From OMII01 sp947467385 (GTDB lineage Bacteria; Bdellovibrionota_C; UBA2361; OMII01): a stretch of 64,000 nucleotides of DNA. Every line of letters starts with the position of its first letter. The first letter of the stretch is position 1. Where the stretch lies: the NCBI GenBank assembly GCA_044360075.1, contig JBIKLA010000005.1, positions 62,001-126,000 on the forward strand, written 5' to 3'. Position numbers and translations under genes: made by a program. The notes below the pieces were generated by a model. It was given only the letters and a program-made list of their open reading frames with translations, was not told the origin of the DNA and ran no database searches. Below are positions 61,783 through 64,000 of the stretch, one piece after another.

Positions 61783-62472
61783 TTAAGCAACAAACTTGTA
61801 GCCGACACCGTGCACGGTAAGGATGTGCTGGGGCTCGTCGATATTGGCCTCTATCTTCTGCCTCAGGCGGGCTATGTGGTTATCAACGGTCCGAGTGGTG
61901 GGATAGGAGTTGTAGCCCCACACCTCATCCAGGAGCTCATCTCGGGTCACCACGTTGCCCTGTTTAACGACCAGGTAGCGAAGTAAGCGGTACTCTCGAG
62001 CTGAGAGGTCTATCGGCTGTTGGTTTTTAACGGCTCGGTAGGCCTTAAAGTCCACCACCACGTCCGAGAAGCGGATTTCGTCGACCGAGGTAACCCGCTG
62101 AACTCGCCGGAGAAGTGCCTTCACACGGGCGAGCAGTTCAAGCATTCCAAAGGGTTTCGCCAGATAGTCGTCGGCGCCCAGGTCGAGACCGAGTACCTTG
62201 TCGACTTCACTTGAGCGGGCTGTTAGCAGGATGAGGGGAGTAGAGATGCCAGCGGTTCGAAGCTCCCTGCAGGTCTGCAGGCCGTCTTTGCGGGGCATCA
62301 TCACATCCATGATGATGATGTCAGGCTTGCGGTCGTTAACGAGCTTGATTCCTTCTTCGCCGTCTGCGGCGGTAACAACCTCGAACCCTTCAAGTTCTAG
62401 GTTCATGGTGACGCTTTTGCGGATGATATCCTCGTCCTCTATGACTGCGACAACAAACCCGTCTCCGCGCAT
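61783..62472 (-). CDS. OmpR/PhoB-family response regulator
   Basis: A 229-residue two-component regulator. The receiver (about 6-120) has AVIEDEDIIRKS (acidic pair), IIIMDVMMPRKDG with the phospho-Asp at 56, LLTARSSEVDKVLGLDLGADDYLAKPFG with the switch Thr and the conserved Lys. The C-terminal winged helix (about 130-228) has PIDLSAREYRLLRYLVVKQGNVVTRDELLDEVWGYNSYPTTRTVDNHIARLRQKIE and ends in TVHGVGYKFVA. No histidine kinase is adjacent, so its partner is elsewhere; the hybrid kinase at 43176 carries its own receiver. The gene has its own extended -10 promoter upstream. Confidence 0.95.
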   Translation of the reverse strand: MRGDGFVVAVIEDEDIIRKSVTMNLELEGFEVVTAADGEEGIKLVNDRKPDIIIMDVMMPRKDGLQTCRELRTAGISTPLILLTARSSEVDKVLGLDLGADDYLAKPFGMLELLARVKALLRRVQRVTSVDEIRFSDVVVDFKAYRAVKNQQPIDLSAREYRLLRYLVVKQGNVVTRDELLDEVWGYNSYPTTRTVDNHIARLRQKIEANIDEPQHILTVHGVGYKFVA

Positions 62473-62508
62473 CGTCCCGTCCCTGGAATCCTTCGATAGA
62501 ATAGTGAG

Positions 62509-62517
62509 AGTATAGCA
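62509..62517 (-). promoter_or_regulatory. Extended -10 promoter of the response regulator gene
   Basis: On the minus strand TG-C-TATACT (complement of 62517-62509) is a textbook extended -10 element, about 35 bases before ATG 62472. The -35 region is weak. Confidence 0.5.
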
Positions 62518-62577
62518 AGGTTTACGGCTCTGATCATATAGCCCATCTCCTTGCTTTTCGCGGCTCAGATCTGTATC

Positions 62578-62607
62578 TTTACCGCTCTGACGTTCTGACT
62601 CTAATAC
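62578..62607 (+). promoter_or_regulatory. Promoter candidate and long leader of the rplU operon
   Basis: TTTACC (62578-62583) and TAATAC (62602-62607) with an 18-base spacer would start a transcript near 62614, leaving about 180 bases of leader before rplU. The leader contains GCCGACCGAATCGGC, a small hairpin near 62708-62722. Long structured leaders are known before rplU in other bacteria. Confidence 0.4.
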
Positions 62608-62793
62608 TTTCAGGCAGTTGGTGCTAGCCGGAGAGTTTCATCCGTTCTTTCGGAAGGCGGTCAGCAGAAGCAAACAAAGTGACTCACGGTTTGGAAGGTA
62701 CCTTGTGCCGACCGAATCGGCAAAGGGCAGAGTCAGCAAAGTGAGATCGAGTGGCGACGGGTTGTAGGTCGTTGCGAGAAGGATAAAGAAGTT

Positions 62794-63189
62794 ATGGCAG
62801 AGAAGCAGGCAGTTAAGGCTAAAGCAAAGAAGGCTGAGAAGGCTCCGAAGTCTATTGAGCCGCAAGTCTTCGCAATCGTTCGCACGTGCGGGAAGCAGTA
62901 CTGCGTCACCGCTGGCACAAAGATCTCTATCGATACCCAAGAGGGCAATCCAGGTGACGCTATCACCTTTTCGGATGTCCTGATGGTCGGCACAACCGGC
63001 GGCAGCGACGTCAAGATCCTCGCAAAGGGCGAGAAGTCTCTTGGCGTAACGGTAATGGGCCGCCTTGTCCGTCAAACGAAGGACAAGAAGGTCATAATCT
63101 TTAAGAAGCGCCTCAAGGGCGGTTACACGAAGAAGCAGGGTCACCGCCAGGCAAAGACCGAGGTTGTGATCGAGAGCGTGTCACTCTAA
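62794..63189 (+). CDS. rplU: 50S ribosomal protein L21
   Basis: L21 binds 23S rRNA domain I in the large subunit. The 131-residue protein matches from VFAIVRTCGKQYCVTAGTKISID through GDAITFSDVLMVG, VTVMGRLVRQTKDKKVIIFKKRLKGGYTKKQGHRQAKTEVVIESV, the terminal GHRQ signature included. It has an extra N-terminal stretch of about 20 residues rich in Lys and Ala (AVKAKAKKAEKAPKS) that most L21 proteins lack. AGAAGGA lies ten bases before ATG 62794. It is the first gene of rplU-rpmA-obg. Confidence 0.95.
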   Translation: MAEKQAVKAKAKKAEKAPKSIEPQVFAIVRTCGKQYCVTAGTKISIDTQEGNPGDAITFSDVLMVGTTGGSDVKILAKGEKSLGVTVMGRLVRQTKDKKVIIFKKRLKGGYTKKQGHRQAKTEVVIESVSL

Positions 63190-63230
63190 AGAGCACGCTG
63201 GGGATTTCAAGTTAACGATTAGGTGGCGTC

Positions 63231-63485
<255 letters not shown>

Positions 63486-63521
63486 GCGCCAGTAGCACAC
63501 ACGTGCTGTGTATTTGGAGAA

Positions 63522-63558
63522 AGGAGTTCGGGAGGAAAGCTGCCGGGCTCCTTTTTTC
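63522..63558 (+). terminator. Terminator or attenuator between rpmA and obg
   Basis: AGGAGTTCGG (63522-63531) pairs with CCGGGCTCCT (63543-63552) over ten positions including two G-U pairs, followed by TTTTTCTT. It lies after rpmA and 35 bases before obg. Partial read-through would make obg expressed at a lower level than the ribosomal proteins. Confidence 0.75.
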
Positions 63559-63592
63559 TTGGCTGCTGCCTTAGGCGGCGGCGGGGGAAACG

Positions 63593-64000
63593 ATGAAGTT
63601 TATCGATGAAGCGGTCATAGAGGTGAAGGCGGGGAAGGGGGGCGCGGGTGCCCGGCACTTCCGCCGCGAGAAGTTCGTGCCGCTCGGGGGCCCGGACGGC
63701 GGCAATGGCGGCCGCGGCGGCTCGGTGATCCTGCGAGCGGATCCGAACGTGCATACACTTCTCGACTTTAAGTTTCAGGCCGTGTGGGAAGCGCTGGGCG
63801 GCGATGCCGGTGGCGGCTCGCGCAAGGACGGGAAAGCAGGCGATGACATAGTCATTAAGCTGCCGGTTGGTACGCAGGTCTTCAAGTATAATGCTGAGAC
63901 GCAGGAGGCGCGCGAGCTCGTTGTCGATCTCGACGCTGCCGATCGAGATGTCGTGCTTGCCAAGGGCGGCCGGGGAGGAAAGGGCAACTCATTCTTCAAG
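63593..64000 (+). CDS. obg: GTPase Obg, N-terminal part (cut by window edge)
   Basis: Obg is an essential GTPase linked to large-subunit assembly and stress control. The visible 136 residues cover most of the glycine-rich OBG fold: FIDEAVIEVKAGKGGAGARHFRREKFVPLGGPDGGNGGRGGSVILRADPNVHTLLDF, then GKAGDDIVIKLPVGTQVF and VVLAKGGRGGKGNSFFK. The usual KxGDGGNGxxSFRREK stretch is changed to GKGGAGARHFRREK. The GTPase domain lies beyond the window. GGGGGAAA lies just before ATG 63593. It has its standard place after rplU-rpmA. Confidence 0.96.
   Translation, partial: MKFIDEAVIEVKAGKGGAGARHFRREKFVPLGGPDGGNGGRGGSVILRADPNVHTLLDFKFQAVWEALGGDAGGGSRKDGKAGDDIVIKLPVGTQVFKYNAETQEARELVVDLDAADRDVVLAKGGRGGKGNSFFK

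Overview
The window looks like chromosomal DNA of a Gram-negative, GC-rich bacterium, probably of a deltaproteobacterial-type or related lineage. The evidence is a complete minCDE operon, mpl (cell-wall recycling), cmoB, apaG, csrA, an ECF sigma/anti-sigma operon, long hybrid histidine kinases, and an rplU-rpmA-obg ribosomal operon. The lineage is an inference from gene content; no rRNA gene is present to settle it. Most of the DNA is ordinary chromosome. I see no prophage, insertion sequence or CRISPR array.

Layout. 1-1.7 kb: a truncated AI-2E-type permease, a 6S-like structured RNA candidate and an acyl-lipid desaturase, all on the minus strand. 2-13.2 kb: a plus-strand surface-glycan-type block with a methyltransferase, three large polytopic GT39-like membrane proteins, a GT2 polyprenyl-phosphate glycosyltransferase and an SGNH hydrolase, interrupted by minus-strand rsfS. 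13.3-20 kb: tRNA-Thr, a membrane J-domain protein, a remarkable B12-binding/XRE regulator with CarH-type light-sensor motifs, two tandem double-AsnC regulators, cmoB and a GT87-type enzyme. 20-28.8 kb: apaG-mpl, then minus-strand ahcY, csrA, mazG, comF, gpmI and a LapA-TPR fusion preceded by an apparently broken gene. 29.5-31.9 kb: minCDE. 32.4-37.2 kb: a plus-strand run pgpA, a lipoprotein peptidase, pyrF and an RNase II-family gene, the first three with ATGA overlaps.

37.2-46.3 kb holds the most unusual stretch. It has a secreted protein with ten calcium-binding TSP3-like repeats, then a noncoding array of seven perfect and two near-perfect copies of a 13-bp palindrome (GTAGCCCGGCTAC) with an internal duplication. 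Directly behind it lies an SF2 helicase whose C-terminal 350 residues appear to be serial winged-helix modules. A large hybrid histidine kinase follows. 46.4-51.9 kb: an ABC exporter, a TPR/TylF/second-methyltransferase fusion and a GT4-TPR protein, probably a glycan or secondary-metabolite modification and export set. 52-57.5 kb: a phosphoribosyltransferase, a small acidic protein, an ECF sigma/anti-sigma/exported-protein operon, and a two-gene unit of a small acidic protein and an unfamiliar protein made of five W-containing, HGRLP-type repeats. 57.6-64 kb: polA, an exported protein, an orphan zinc-finger anti-sigma factor, a PhoB/OmpR-type regulator and rplU-rpmA-obg, truncated at the window edge.

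The strongest leads are the B12-XRE protein (W-x9-EH plus DxHxxG cobalamin motifs on a C-terminal HTH), the palindrome array beside the helicase with serial DNA-binding modules, the HGRLP-repeat protein, and the 6S-like RNA. All identifications were made by reading the sequence; no database search or folding program was used.
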